Of a DNA stretch of 64,000 nucleotides, positions 63,998-64,000 are shown one piece after another. Made by a program: the position numbers and the translations under genes. The DNA comes from a candidate division WOR-1 bacterium RIFOXYB2_FULL_42_35 (GTDB taxonomy: Bacteria > Margulisbacteria > WOR-1 > O2-12-FULL-45-9), in the NCBI GenBank assembly GCA_001771545.1, contig MEUC01000011.1, forward strand, positions 18,190-82,189, written 5' to 3'. Numbering within the stretch: position 1 is the stretch's first letter; every line of letters begins with the position of its first letter. The notes beneath the pieces were generated by a model. The model did no database searches. It had not been told where the DNA came from and worked only from the letters and a program-made list of their open reading frames with translations.

Positions 63998-64000
63998 TGC

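Overview
The window reads as a chromosome segment of an uncultured diderm (two-membrane) bacterium with moderate to low GC. Several products end in outer-membrane beta-barrels (Omp85-type, YaiO-like, TolC-type, PorV/TraF-like), and many have Sec signal peptides. Coding density is high, with ATGA-type overlaps. The mixture of a pyruvoyl arginine decarboxylase, a bacterial homospermidine synthase, class 1B dihydroorotate dehydrogenase and many lineage-specific secreted proteins resembles genomes of the Margulisbacteria/Saganbacteria (WOR-1) or Omnitrophota type. That placement is inference only; there is no rRNA in the window.

Layout. 1-6.4 kb: accessory region with two paralogous Crp/Fnr regulators flanking a YaiO-like barrel, a HEAT-repeat membrane protein and a processive glycosyltransferase (probable exopolysaccharide export). 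The glycosyltransferase is split by a 173-bp element with terminal inverted repeats and a 9-bp target duplication. 6.5-10.5 kb: MarC, an Omp85-type barrel, a secreted protein and an alpha/beta hydrolase. 10.5-15.8 kb: typA, then an ECF sigma / anti-sigma-like / VIT-vWA cassette. 16-18.7 kb: a YfiM/VanZ-like protein and a large EF-hand protein with a 21-Thr run. 18.7-26.5 kb: pyrK-pyrD, uvrA, a site-2 protease, a flavoprotein and dusB. 26.5-37.2 kb: a barrel protein, a small conserved ORF, then two divergent efflux operons: TolC-MFP-MacB on the minus strand and MarR/TolC-RND on the plus strand. MarR and the second TolC share one continuous frame. 37.2-42.5 kb: tRNA-His, an EF-hand repeat protein, a polyamine operon (homospermidine synthase, PLP decarboxylase, EF-Tu-domain-2-like protein), tRNA-Arg and an EamA permease. 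42.5-51 kb: rdgB-purD-recJ followed upstream by a sugar-epimerase/glycosyltransferase cluster. 51-54.8 kb: accB-efp divergent from plsY-gpsA, and a barrel protein. 54.9-61.7 kb: purF, a zinc-ribbon protein, purM, purN, purH, and proS. 61.8-64 kb: transposase remnant, pyruvoyl arginine decarboxylase, U32 peptidase-family protein, and the 3' end of a probable group II intron at the window edge.

Three genome-wide themes stand out. First, several genes have a near-consensus -10 box six or eight bases before the start codon and no Shine-Dalgarno, implying leaderless or near-leaderless mRNAs. Second, short degenerate 'word' repeats (7-15 nt units) occur between genes and also in frame at the ends or in loops of housekeeping proteins (PurH, PurM, RdgB, PyrK, ProS, U32, the efflux adaptor). 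Third, regulators sit beside what they probably control: Crp/Fnr with the polysaccharide genes, MarR with efflux, ECF sigma with the vWA protein.
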